This document shows positions 16,699 through 25,168 of a stretch of 64,000 bases of DNA, piece after piece (the first letter of the stretch is position 1; every line of letters starts with the position of its first letter). The notes beneath the pieces were generated by a model, which was not told the origin of the DNA, did no database searches, and worked only from the letters and a program-made list of their open reading frames with translations. The stretch is from Subtercola boreus (lineage in GTDB: Bacteria; Actinomycetota; Actinomycetes; Actinomycetales; Microbacteriaceae), in assembly GCF_003399635.1 (NCBI RefSeq), contig NZ_NBXB01000027.1:186001-250000 (forward strand), in the 5' to 3' direction. The translations under genes and the position numbers were made by a program.

Positions 16699-18006
16699 TC
16701 AGGCGGGATCGAGCGCGTAGCTCTCTTCGCCGTGAACGACCGTGTCGACGCCGGCGACTTCGTCTTCCGTGCTGATGCGGAAGCCGATGGTCTTCTGGAT
16801 CGCCGTTCCGAGGAGCCAGGCGATGACGAACGAGAAGACGAGCACCGCTCCGGCTCCGACTGCCTGCGCACCCAGCTGGCTGAGCGGGGTCGCGTCACCG
16901 TTCGCGATCCTGTCGATCAGGCCGATGCCGGTTCCGAAGATACCGATGTAGAGCGTTCCGATGATGCCGCCGACGAGGTGGATGCCCACGACATCGAGCG
17001 AGTCATCGAAGCCGAGCTTGAACTTCAGCTCGATCGCGAGGCAGCAGACCGCACCGGTGATGAGGCCGAGCACCATGCCCCAGCCGGGCGTCAGGATGTT
17101 GCAGGCCGGGGTGATGGCGACGAGGCCGGAGACCGCGCCGGATGCCGCACCGATCGAGGTGGGCTTGCCGTCCTTTACCTTCTCGACGATCAGCCAGCCG
17201 AGGATGGCGGCGGCAGGAGCGGCGAGGGTGTTGATCCAGGCGAGGGCGGCGGTGCCGTCGACTGCAGCTTCTGAACCGGCGTTGAACCCGAACCAGCCGA
17301 ACCAGAGGAGAGCAGCACCGAGGAGGGTCAGTGGCACGTTGTGCGGCTTCTGGATGCCCTTCTGGAAACCGATGCGCTTGCCGAGGACGAGAGCGAGAGC
17401 GAGGCCCGCAGCGCCGGCGTTGATGTGCACAGCCGTACCACCGGCGAAGTCGTTCACTCCGAGGCCGAACACGATCCAGCCACCATCGGACGTCTTGCCG
17501 TCAGTGAGCGTGAAGTTGAACACCCAGTGCGCGACCGGGAAGTAGACGATGGTCACCCAGAGGAAGGCGAAGAGCATCCAGGAGCCGAACTTCGCGCGGT
17601 CGGCGATGGCGCCCGAGATCAAAGCGACGGTGATGATCGCGAAGGTCGCCTGGAAGCCGGCGAACGCCAGTCCGTATAGGTTCGGGCCCGAGCCATCGGG
17701 GTTGGAGACCAGGTCGCCGAGCAGGAACTGGCCGCTCGGGTTGCCGAGAACACCCTTTATGAGATCGTTCGAGGTGTCGCCCACGGAGGTGCCGAAGGCG
17801 AATCCGTAGCCGTAGAGCACCCAGAGCACACCGACGAGCCCCATGGCGCCGAAGCTCATCATCATCATGCTGACGACACTCTTCGCCTTGACCATGCCGC
17901 CGTAGAAGAATGCTACGCCGGGAGTCATGATCAGAACGAGCGCCGCTGCTACGAGTAGCCAGAGTGCGTTGACCGTGGTGGTCAGGTCTCCAATTGTGGG
18001 ATCCAT
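16699..18006 (-). CDS. amt: Ammonium transporter (Amt/MEP/Rh family)
   Basis: Trimeric membrane channel for ammonium uptake; 435 residues with about 11 membrane helices. Early block MTPGVAFFYGGMVKAKSV is the family signature. The two pore histidines are seen in AVHINAGAAG and DVVGIHLVGG. No glnK or PII gene follows: the transcript ends in a terminator, so amt appears to be monocistronic. ATG with GAGAGAGG upstream. A four-part GlnR-type site lies ~105 bases upstream, suggesting induction under nitrogen limitation. Confidence 0.96.
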   Translation of the reverse strand: MDPTIGDLTTTVNALWLLVAAALVLIMTPGVAFFYGGMVKAKSVVSMMMMSFGAMGLVGVLWVLYGYGFAFGTSVGDTSNDLIKGVLGNPSGQFLLGDLVSNPDGSGPNLYGLAFAGFQATFAIITVALISGAIADRAKFGSWMLFAFLWVTIVYFPVAHWVFNFTLTDGKTSDGGWIVFGLGVNDFAGGTAVHINAGAAGLALALVLGKRIGFQKGIQKPHNVPLTLLGAALLWFGWFGFNAGSEAAVDGTAALAWINTLAAPAAAILGWLIVEKVKDGKPTSIGAASGAVSGLVAITPACNILTPGWGMVLGLITGAVCCLAIELKFKLGFDDSLDVVGIHLVGGIIGTLYIGIFGTGIGLIDRIANGDATPLSQLGAQAVGAGAVLVFSFVIAWLLGTAIQKTIGFRISTEDEVAGVDTVVHGEESYALDPA

Positions 18007-18111
18007 CGAAAAGTTACCTCTCTCGAACCGAGTTGTTGCACCGATGCACAGATGCCCTCACTGTCGGGTCTGCGTTTGCCTCGGCTACGCCCAACAGCAT
18101 CGCGGGTCGAC

Positions 18112-18149
18112 GTTTCGGCTGAGGTGAAAGTATGTTTCGGGCACGTAAC
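18112..18149 (-). promoter_or_regulatory. GlnR-type binding site upstream of amt
   Basis: Read on the amt strand the site is GTTAC-N6-GAAAC-N6-TCACC-N6-GAAAC, 38 bases with exact 6-base spacers. This matches the tandem a-b-a-b arrangement described for actinobacterial GlnR (gTnAC-N6-GaAAC). It ends 105 bases before the amt ATG. No glnR gene is in the window. Confidence 0.6.
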
Positions 18150-18211
18150 GCGACTCTGCCCTTTGTAACAACTGTGTTTCGCCGAGCCGACAGTTCGATT
18201 GAGGTCTATGA

Positions 18212-18225
18212 CCCCCGTTTGGGGG
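18212..18225 (-). terminator. Possible weak terminator after zapE
   Basis: CCCCC-GTTT-GGGGG hairpin 16 bases after the zapE stop on the minus strand, without a T-tract. Confidence 0.25.
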
Positions 18226-18240
18226 CTCGCCTGAAAGGTG

Positions 18241-19281
18241 TTAGCGCTGCGTCGAGGCGATCAGCCGGGACACGGAGCGCAGGTACTTCTTGCGATAGCC
18301 GCCGTTCATCATGTCTCCCGCGAAGACGCCGTCGAGCGGCACCCCAGAGGCCAGGATGGACAGCTGCGCGTCGTACACCCGGTCGATGAAGGCCACGAAG
18401 CGGAGCGCATCGGTCTGGTTCGTGAGCTCCACGACCTCGGTGAGCACCAGCGCATCGAGTGAATCCAGCAGCTTGACGTACTTCGACGGGTGTAGTGAGC
18501 CGAGGAACTGGATCACCTCCCCGAAGCTGTCGGCGGTGAACGTCTCTCCGGCGGCGGCCAGGCGGTCGACCTCGACGCCGAGTTGCTCGGCCGTGAAGGT
18601 CTTCGCATGCCCCTCGATGTCGCGGCGCCGATAGTCGGTGCCGTCGATGCGGATGATCTCGAACCGGTCGGCGAGGGCCTGGATCTCGCGGAGGAAGTCC
18701 TGGGCCGCGAACCGGCCCTCCCCCAGCGCGTTCGGCGGCGTGTTGGATGTCGCGGCGATCTTCGTGCCCGTTGCGACGAGATCCCCCAGCAAGCGCGTCA
18801 TCATCATCGTGTCACCCGGGTCGTCGAGCTCGAACTCGTCGATGGCGATGAGCTTGGCGCCCTTCAACAGGTTCACGGTCTCGAGGTAGCCGAGCGCGCC
18901 CACGAGCGCCGTGAACTCGATGAACGTGCCGAAGTACTTCGGCCCCGGGGCGGCATGCCAGAGAGCGGCGAGCAGGTGGGTCTTGCCCACGCCGAACCCG
19001 CCGTCGAGGTAGATGCCGGGTTTAGCGGCGGGCAGCTTCTTCGCGCGGGAGAAGAACCCACCGCCCTTGGCCGGGGCCCACGAGGCGGCGAAGTCGCGCA
19101 TCCGGTGCAGTGTCTCGCCCTGTGACGGGTAATCCCGGTCGGGCCGGTAGGACTCGAAGGATGCCGTGTCAAACTGGCGGGGCGGTACAAGCACCGCCGC
19201 CATCTCTGCACCGCTCAGTGTCGGTCGGAGGTCGACGAGGTGCAAAGGAATACTTGTACTGCCGCTGTCAGTTGTCATCAC
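18241..19281 (-). CDS. zapE: AFG1/ZapE-like ATPase, cell division protein
   Basis: P-loop ATPase of the AFG1 family; E. coli ZapE associates with the Z-ring during stress. 346 residues with Walker A DGGFGVGKTHLL, Walker B KLIAIDEFELDDPGDTMMM, sensor-1 ATSNTPPNALGEGRFAAQDFLREI, and a C-terminal FIDRVYDAQL block typical of the family. ATG at 19281, with a second Met next to it. Divergent from the sulfurtransferase gene across 59 bases. Confidence 0.9.
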   Translation of the reverse strand: MMTTDSGSTSIPLHLVDLRPTLSGAEMAAVLVPPRQFDTASFESYRPDRDYPSQGETLHRMRDFAASWAPAKGGGFFSRAKKLPAAKPGIYLDGGFGVGKTHLLAALWHAAPGPKYFGTFIEFTALVGALGYLETVNLLKGAKLIAIDEFELDDPGDTMMMTRLLGDLVATGTKIAATSNTPPNALGEGRFAAQDFLREIQALADRFEIIRIDGTDYRRRDIEGHAKTFTAEQLGVEVDRLAAAGETFTADSFGEVIQFLGSLHPSKYVKLLDSLDALVLTEVVELTNQTDALRFVAFIDRVYDAQLSILASGVPLDGVFAGDMMNGGYRKKYLRSVSRLIASTQR

Positions 19282-19340
19282 TGAGTATTAAAGCGCAATG
19301 AGGATCGCCCGGCCGCACGGCCGCTACTGGAGGTAACACC

Positions 19341-20246
19341 ATGGCTGTCGAAACCGACACCACACCGAAGTTCGCCGAGTACGCCCACCCCGACCGTCTG
19401 GTCAGCACCGAGTGGCTCGCCGAACACCTGGGCGACCTCGACCTGGTGGTCGTCGAGAGCGACGAAGACGTGCTGCTCTACGAGACCGGCCACATTCCGG
19501 GTTCGGTCAAGATCGACTGGCACACCGACCTCAACGACCCTGTCACCCGCGACTACATCTTCGGTGAGCAGTTCGCCGAGCTCGTCGGCTCCCGCGGCAT
19601 CGACCGCAACTCGACCGTGGTCATCTACGGCGACAAGAGCAACTGGTGGGCGGCCTACACGCTCTGGGTGTTCAGCCTGTTCGGCCACGAAGACGTGCGC
19701 CTGCTCGACGGCGGCCGCGACAAGTGGATCGCCGAGGGCCGCGAGACGACGACCGACGAGCCCCCGATCATCCCGAAGGAGTACCCGGTCTCCGAGCGGA
19801 GCGACGTGGAGATCCGCGCGTTCAAGGATGACGTGCTCGACCACCTCGACGTGGGCGGCAAGCTGATCGACGTGCGTTCCCCCGAAGAGTACAGCGGTGA
19901 GCGCACCACCGCCCCGGCGTACCCCGACGAGGGCGCGCTCCGGGCCGGCCACATCCCGAGCGCGCACAACGTGCCGTGGGCGAAGGCCGCAGCGGAGGAC
20001 GGCACCTTCAAACCGCTGGCCGACCTTAACGAGATCTACCGGGAGGGCCTCGGCCTGACCGACGACGACGACGTGATCGCGTACTGCCGCATCGGCGAGC
20101 GGTCGAGCCACACCTGGTTCGTGCTCACCCATCTGCTGGGCTTCGAGGGCGTGCGCAACTACGACGGTTCGTGGACCGAGTGGGGTTCCGCCGTGCGGGT
20201 GCCGATCGTGAAGGGCGCTGAGCGCGGCGAGGTGCCGACGGCGTGA
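19341..20246 (+). CDS. Thiosulfate/3-mercaptopyruvate sulfurtransferase
   Basis: Two-domain rhodanese of 301 residues. The C-terminal active-site loop CRIGERS (Cys about residue 249) carries the sulfur as a persulfide. The N-terminal domain has the [11 protein letters not shown] signature but no catalytic Cys. CRxGER-type loops are common in the actinobacterial SseA-like group. GGAGG precedes the ATG. Its stop overlaps the SufE gene start by four bases (GTGA), so the pair probably works together in sulfur transfer. Confidence 0.93.
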   Translation: MAVETDTTPKFAEYAHPDRLVSTEWLAEHLGDLDLVVVESDEDVLLYETGHIPGSVKIDWHTDLNDPVTRDYIFGEQFAELVGSRGIDRNSTVVIYGDKSNWWAAYTLWVFSLFGHEDVRLLDGGRDKWIAEGRETTTDEPPIIPKEYPVSERSDVEIRAFKDDVLDHLDVGGKLIDVRSPEEYSGERTTAPAYPDEGALRAGHIPSAHNVPWAKAAAEDGTFKPLADLNEIYREGLGLTDDDDVIAYCRIGERSSHTWFVLTHLLGFEGVRNYDGSWTEWGSAVRVPIVKGAERGEVPTA

Positions 20247-20686
20247 GCGCTGCCGAACTGCCGGAAGCCCTCGCAGAGATCCGCGACGACTTCCTCGCAC
20301 TGACGCTCAAGGAGCGGCTGCAACTGCTGCTGGAGTTCTCGAACGAGCTGCCCGAGCTTCCCGAACGGTATGCCGAGCATCCGGATCTCTTCGAGCGCGT
20401 CGAGGAGTGCCAGTCGCCGGTGTTCATCTTCGTGGAGGTCGACGACGCCGACGTCGTGCACCTGCACGCCACCGCACCGAAGGAGTCGCCCACCACGCGC
20501 GGTTTCGCGTCGATCCTGGCGCAGGGCCTCGCCGGCATGACCGCCGACGAGGTTCTGGCGGTGCCCGACGACTTCCCGCAGATGATCGGCCTGATGGAGG
20601 CCGTCTCGCCCCTCCGCGTGCGCGGTATGACGGCGATGCTCGGCCGCACCAAGCGCCAGGTCAGGGAGCGCAAGCACTCGGCTTAG
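20243..20686 (+). CDS. sufE: SufE-family sulfur acceptor protein
   Basis: 147-residue sulfur shuttle. In the family a conserved Cys takes persulfide sulfur from a donor enzyme and passes it to Fe-S assembly. The loop [12 protein letters not shown] contains the expected Cys. The second half ([26 protein letters not shown]) matches SufE. GTG start overlaps the rhodanese stop, which suggests that the rhodanese could be the sulfur donor instead of a SufS desulfurase. The 3' end overlaps the convergent hydrolase gene by four bases. Confidence 0.9.
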   Translation: MSAAELPEALAEIRDDFLALTLKERLQLLLEFSNELPELPERYAEHPDLFERVEECQSPVFIFVEVDDADVVHLHATAPKESPTTRGFASILAQGLAGMTADEVLAVPDDFPQMIGLMEAVSPLRVRGMTAMLGRTKRQVRERKHSA

Positions 20687-21894
20687 AGACCGCGGGCCAC
20701 GATCCAGGCGCGGATGGCGGCCATGTAGCGGGCCGGATCGTAGTTCCAGAGGCGCACGTGTTTCGCGATCGAGAACGGCACCAGCGTCACGAGGTCGGGG
20801 CGGGCTTCGGCGAGCTTCCGGGAGGCGGTCGGGGGCACGAAGCCGTCGTCGTCGCTGTGCAGGATGAGCACAGGGAACGAGATCTCCGAGGCACGCGCCA
20901 CGAAGTCGAGCCGTTTGAAGTCGATCGGCTGCTGCTGGCCGGTGACCACCTTGCCCACGGCGTTGCCGATCGTGGCCATCACCGCTTGGGAGACCGGCTC
21001 GGGCAGGTGCTTGAGGTGGCCCTGGAACACGATCGTGTCGCTCCACGCGACCACCGGCGAGTCGAGGATGACCGCGGTGATGCGATCCCGGAACTCCGAC
21101 CGCGTCGCCGCCTGCAACACGGTCGCCCCGCCCATCGACCAGCCGAAGAGCACGATGCTCGTCGCCCCGTGATCCACGGCGTACCGGATGCCCGCCTCCA
21201 CGTCGTGCCACTCGGTGTCGCCGAGCGCATAGCGGCCGTCGGAGCTGCGCGGTGCCTCACCGTCGTTGCGGTAGGAGACCTGCAGCGTGGTGAACCCGAG
21301 TTCGTGCAGCAGCGGCAGGGCGCGGATCGTCTCTGGGCGCCGTACTCCGCGGCCGTGCACGGCGATGACCCAGCGTCCCGGCCTCGCCTCGGCCGCCTCC
21401 GGATCGGGCCGCACGACCCAGGCCGGCGCCGGCCCGAGCTCCGTCCCGACGACGACGTCTTCGACGGGCAGCCCGAGTTCCCTCGGGTCGAGGTAGTACC
21501 AGCTGCCGAGGCGGCCCCACCGGGCATCCTGCAGCTCGCCGTAGTCGACGCGCTCGAGGCTCCGGATGACGCGGCCGCCGCCCACGCTGACGATGTCGCC
21601 GACGCGGGCATGACCCGTGCCGTTCTGGAACCAGAGGCTGTAGCGGCCGGGCACCAGCGAGTCGGCCGAGACGCCGAGGGTCACGGTGCGGGCGTTGAGG
21701 TCGACGGCGTGGATGCGCAGATCCTCGACGGCGGAATCGGTAGGGATGACGACCGACCGCGAGAACTTGGCGGTGACGACGGCGAGGCCCGCTGCGGCGA
21801 GAGTCGCGACGGAGCCGACCGCGATGGCCGTGATCGCCCACGCGGGAACGGCCCGGCCAGCTGTTGCCCCCATCGGAGCGTGTTCGTCTGTCAT
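20683..21894 (-). CDS. Membrane-anchored alpha/beta hydrolase
   Basis: 403 residues. One N-terminal membrane helix (about residues 17-40, WAITAIAVGSVATLAAAGLAVV) is followed by a ~120-residue beta-rich region and then an alpha/beta-hydrolase domain. The nucleophile elbow is GWSMGG; the acid lies in ILHSDDDGFVP and the histidine in AKHVRLW. The expected topology puts the hydrolase outside the membrane. Substrate unknown; esterase or peptidase activity are both possible. Stand-alone gene, convergent with SufE. Confidence 0.83.
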   Translation of the reverse strand: MTDEHAPMGATAGRAVPAWAITAIAVGSVATLAAAGLAVVTAKFSRSVVIPTDSAVEDLRIHAVDLNARTVTLGVSADSLVPGRYSLWFQNGTGHARVGDIVSVGGGRVIRSLERVDYGELQDARWGRLGSWYYLDPRELGLPVEDVVVGTELGPAPAWVVRPDPEAAEARPGRWVIAVHGRGVRRPETIRALPLLHELGFTTLQVSYRNDGEAPRSSDGRYALGDTEWHDVEAGIRYAVDHGATSIVLFGWSMGGATVLQAATRSEFRDRITAVILDSPVVAWSDTIVFQGHLKHLPEPVSQAVMATIGNAVGKVVTGQQQPIDFKRLDFVARASEISFPVLILHSDDDGFVPPTASRKLAEARPDLVTLVPFSIAKHVRLWNYDPARYMAAIRAWIVARGL

Positions 21895-21982
21895 CGGACC
21901 AGCATTTCACGTGTCCGCTCCGCGGCAGGACGCCGACGGCGTGCCTCCCAGCGGACACACAAAAAAACTCTAGTCTGGCGAC

Positions 21983-22591
21983 GTGTCCGATTCTCCCTTC
22001 AGCCCTGCTCTGCCGGCGGCTTTCACTGCGGCTCTCGGCTCACTCCGCCAAGCGGTCTCCCGGCCCGAACTCGTCGTGAACGAGATCGCCTCACCGGCCA
22101 ACCTGGCTCCCTACTCCCTCGCCCTCAGCGCTGATGTGAGACGTGCCGACGGGTCACCGCGCCACGGCTCCGACAGCGACCTCGGTACCGGCCGCTTCAT
22201 CCTGCTGCACGACCCGGACGAGCCCGAGGCCTGGGGAGGGGCGTTCCGCGTGGTCTGCTTCGTGCAGGCACCGCTCGAGACCGAGATCGGGCTCGACCCG
22301 TTCCTGGCCGACGTCACCTGGTCGTGGTTGATCGATGCGCTCGACACAAAGGGTGCAGACTATTCACATGCTTCGGGCACGGCAACAAAGATCATCTCGT
22401 CGGGATTCGGCGAACTCGCGAAGCAGGGCGACGGGGCCCAGATCGAGCTTCGCGCATCGTGGACTCCGGGAGACGAAGAGATGAAGGCGCACGTCGAAGG
22501 GTGGGGTGAGCTGCTGTGCATGCTTGCCGGCCTCCCGCCCGTTCCCGAAGGAGTGAGCCTGCTCCAGGCGAGGCGCCAGGCGCGTGGCTGA
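21983..22591 (+). CDS. DUF3000 domain-containing protein
   Basis: 202-residue actinobacterial protein of unknown function. Recognisable blocks are RPELVVNEIASPANLAPYSL, GRFILLHDPDEPEAWGGAFR and ASWTPGDEEMKAHVEGWGEL. It overlaps the RNase D gene by eight bases, an arrangement conserved in actinobacteria such as Streptomyces, so a link to RNA turnover is possible but unproven. GTG start at 21983. Confidence 0.88.
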   Translation: MSDSPFSPALPAAFTAALGSLRQAVSRPELVVNEIASPANLAPYSLALSADVRRADGSPRHGSDSDLGTGRFILLHDPDEPEAWGGAFRVVCFVQAPLETEIGLDPFLADVTWSWLIDALDTKGADYSHASGTATKIISSGFGELAKQGDGAQIELRASWTPGDEEMKAHVEGWGELLCMLAGLPPVPEGVSLLQARRQARG

Positions 22592-23864
22592 GCCGGCTCC
22601 GACTCCTGCGAAAGGCGCACCTGCCGCCGGCAGCCCTGACGACGACACTGCCGCGGCCGGTACTCTCGCCGCCGGTCGCACCGTCATCGACACGCGTGAG
22701 GCCTACCTCGACGCTGTGGAACGGATCGCCGCCGGAACGGGCCCGCTCGCGATCGACGCGGAACGGGCATCGGGCTTCAAATACTCCCAGCGCGCCTACC
22801 TCATCCAGCTCTACCGTCGCGGGGCAGGCACATTCCTCTTCGACCCGCCGCCGATCGGTTCGTTCGCCGAGCTCTCCGAGCTGATCGCGGGCGAGGAGTG
22901 GATCCTGCACGCAGCGAGCCAGGATCTGGCGTGTCTCCGGGAGGTGGGCCTCGAACCCACCCGGATCTTCGACACCGAGCTCGCCGCGAGACTCCTCGGC
23001 CTCCCCCGTGTTGGGCTCGGCACCGTCGTCGAGGAGCTGCTGGGCATCCATCTCGCCAAGGAGCACTCCGCGGCCGACTGGTCGACGCGTCCCCTGCCCG
23101 CGACCTGGCTCGAATACGCCGCCCTCGACGTGGAACTGCTGATCGATGTGCGCGACGTGATGGTGGGCATGCTGAGCGAACAGCGGAAGACGGACATCGC
23201 CTCGCAGGAGTTCCAGGCGACGCTCGACAAGGAGGCGAAGCCCCCGGCAGCCGAGCCGTGGCGTCGGCTCTCGGGGGTGCACTCGCTCCGCGGGGCGAAG
23301 AACCTGTCGGCTGCCCGCGAGCTCTGGCTTGCGCGCGACGCGCTCGCCCAGGAACTCGACGTGTCGCCGGGCCGGCTCGTGCCCGATCTCTCCCTCACGG
23401 CCGCAGCGCGCGCGCTTCCCGCCACGAAGCGCGACCTCGCCTCGATGCGGGACTTCACCGGCCGGGCATCACGCTCGGAGCTCGATCGGTGGTGGAACGC
23501 CGTCGAGGTGGGGCGAGCATCCACCGAGCCTCCGCAGATCGCCCGGAACGGCGACACCCTGCCGCCACCGCGGAGCTGGTCCGATCGGAACCCCGAGGCG
23601 GATGCCCGGCTCAAGGCAGCGCGACTGGTTCTCGTCGAACTCGGTGAACAGCAGAACATCCCGCTCGAGAACCTGCTCACCCCGGAGTACCTGCGCCGCG
23701 CAGCGTGGACTCCCCCGACGTCCATCACACCGGAGACCATTGGCGATGCCCTCCAGAAGGCCGGTGCGAGGCCCTGGCAGATTGAGCTAACCGCACAGCC
23801 AATCGCCCAAGCCTTTGTAGGAGCCCACCAAATGCTTCTCGACGACGCAGACAGCGGATCGTAG
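22584..23864 (+). CDS. RNase D-like 3'-5' exoribonuclease with HRDC domain
   Basis: 426 residues. DEDDy exonuclease residues are visible: AIDAERASG (D-x-E), HAASQDLACL (D) and WLEYAALDVELL (Y-x3-D). An HRDC domain follows (about residues 220-300), then a second helical region. The family trims 3' ends of stable RNAs. GTG start at 22584 overlaps the DUF3000 gene. The first ~30 residues are a low-complexity Ala/Pro leader. Confidence 0.9.
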   Translation: MAEPAPTPAKGAPAAGSPDDDTAAAGTLAAGRTVIDTREAYLDAVERIAAGTGPLAIDAERASGFKYSQRAYLIQLYRRGAGTFLFDPPPIGSFAELSELIAGEEWILHAASQDLACLREVGLEPTRIFDTELAARLLGLPRVGLGTVVEELLGIHLAKEHSAADWSTRPLPATWLEYAALDVELLIDVRDVMVGMLSEQRKTDIASQEFQATLDKEAKPPAAEPWRRLSGVHSLRGAKNLSAARELWLARDALAQELDVSPGRLVPDLSLTAAARALPATKRDLASMRDFTGRASRSELDRWWNAVEVGRASTEPPQIARNGDTLPPPRSWSDRNPEADARLKAARLVLVELGEQQNIPLENLLTPEYLRRAAWTPPTSITPETIGDALQKAGARPWQIELTAQPIAQAFVGAHQMLLDDADSGS

Positions 23865-23944
23865 GAAGCAACAACCGATTTCAGGGCGAAAATGTGGGTG
23901 CGTAGGGTGGGAACCACGCGAATCCATGAGAGGCATGAGGCACA

Positions 23945-25153
23945 GTGGCCGAAATATCTGAAGTCGTCTTTGTTGATGGAGTCCGCACCCCCTTCGGGCG
24001 TGCCGGCGAAAAAGGAATGTACTGGAACACGCGAGCCGACGACCTGGTCGTCAAGGCAATGCTGGGCCTGCTCGAGCGAAACCCGAACGTGCCGCACGAC
24101 CGCATCGACGAGGTCGCCATCGCGGCCACGACGCAGCAGGGCGACCAGGGCCTGACCCTCGGTCGCACGGCTGCTCTGCTCGCCGGGCTGCCGAAGTCGG
24201 TTCCCGGCTTCGCGATCGACCGGATGTGCGCCGGCGCCATGACGTCGGTCACCACCCTCGGCGGCGGCATCGGTTTCGGCGCCTACGACCTCGTGATCGC
24301 CGGGGGCGTCGAGCACATGGGCCGTCACCCAATGGGCTTCGGGGCCGACCCGAACCCGCGGTTCCTCGCCGAGAAGCTCGTGGGCGCAGAAGCTCTCAAC
24401 ATGGGCATGACCGCCGAGCGCATCCACGACCGGTTCCCGGCGCTCACCAAAGAGCGTTCCGACCGCTACGCGCTCCGCAGCCAGCAGAAGGTCGCCGCAG
24501 CCTACGAGGCGAACAAGATCCAGCCCGACCTGATCCCGGTCGCCACCCGGAGCGAGAGCGGCTGGGGGCTGGCCACACGGGATGAGGCTCCCCGCCCCGA
24601 GACGACCATGGAGGGTCTCGCCGGTCTGCGCACACCCTTCCGGCCGCACGGCCGCGTCACAGCGGGCAACTCGTCCGGCCTGAACGACGGTGCGACGGCG
24701 AGCCTGCTCGCGAGCGGTGCCGTCGCGAAGGAACTCGGCCTGACCACCAAGATGCGCATGGTGAGCTTCGCGTTCGCCGGCGTCGAGCCCGAGATCATGG
24801 GCATCGGCCCGGTGCCCTCCACCGAGAAGGCGCTGAAGAAGGCCGGCCTGTCGATCACCGACATCGGGCTCTTCGAGCTCAACGAGGCCTTCGCCATCCA
24901 GGTGCTGTCGTTCCTCGACCACTTCGGCATCGACGATGACGACCCGCGCGTGAACGAGTACGGCGGGGCCATCGCCATCGGGCATCCGCTCGCCTCCTCG
25001 GGCGTGCGCCTGATGAACCAGCTGGCCCGCCAGTTCTCCGAGCACCCCGAGGTGCGTTACGGCATCACGGCGATGTGCGTCGGCCTCGGCCAGGGCGGCA
25101 CCGTCATCTGGGAGAACCCGAACTACGACCGGAAGGCGAAGAAGTCGCGCTGA
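23945..25153 (+). CDS. fadA: Acetyl-CoA C-acyltransferase (thiolase)
   Basis: Last step of fatty-acid beta-oxidation, releasing acetyl-CoA from 3-ketoacyl-CoA. 402 residues with the acylated Cys in DRMCAGAM (about residue 95), NEAFA, the catalytic His in GHPLASSG, and the second Cys in MCVGLGQGG. GTG start with GAGG upstream. It sits 15 bases before fadB, forming an operon. Confidence 0.95.
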   Translation: MAEISEVVFVDGVRTPFGRAGEKGMYWNTRADDLVVKAMLGLLERNPNVPHDRIDEVAIAATTQQGDQGLTLGRTAALLAGLPKSVPGFAIDRMCAGAMTSVTTLGGGIGFGAYDLVIAGGVEHMGRHPMGFGADPNPRFLAEKLVGAEALNMGMTAERIHDRFPALTKERSDRYALRSQQKVAAAYEANKIQPDLIPVATRSESGWGLATRDEAPRPETTMEGLAGLRTPFRPHGRVTAGNSSGLNDGATASLLASGAVAKELGLTTKMRMVSFAFAGVEPEIMGIGPVPSTEKALKKAGLSITDIGLFELNEAFAIQVLSFLDHFGIDDDDPRVNEYGGAIAIGHPLASSGVRLMNQLARQFSEHPEVRYGITAMCVGLGQGGTVIWENPNYDRKAKKSR

Positions 25154-25168
25154 CGCGGCGATCCTCAC

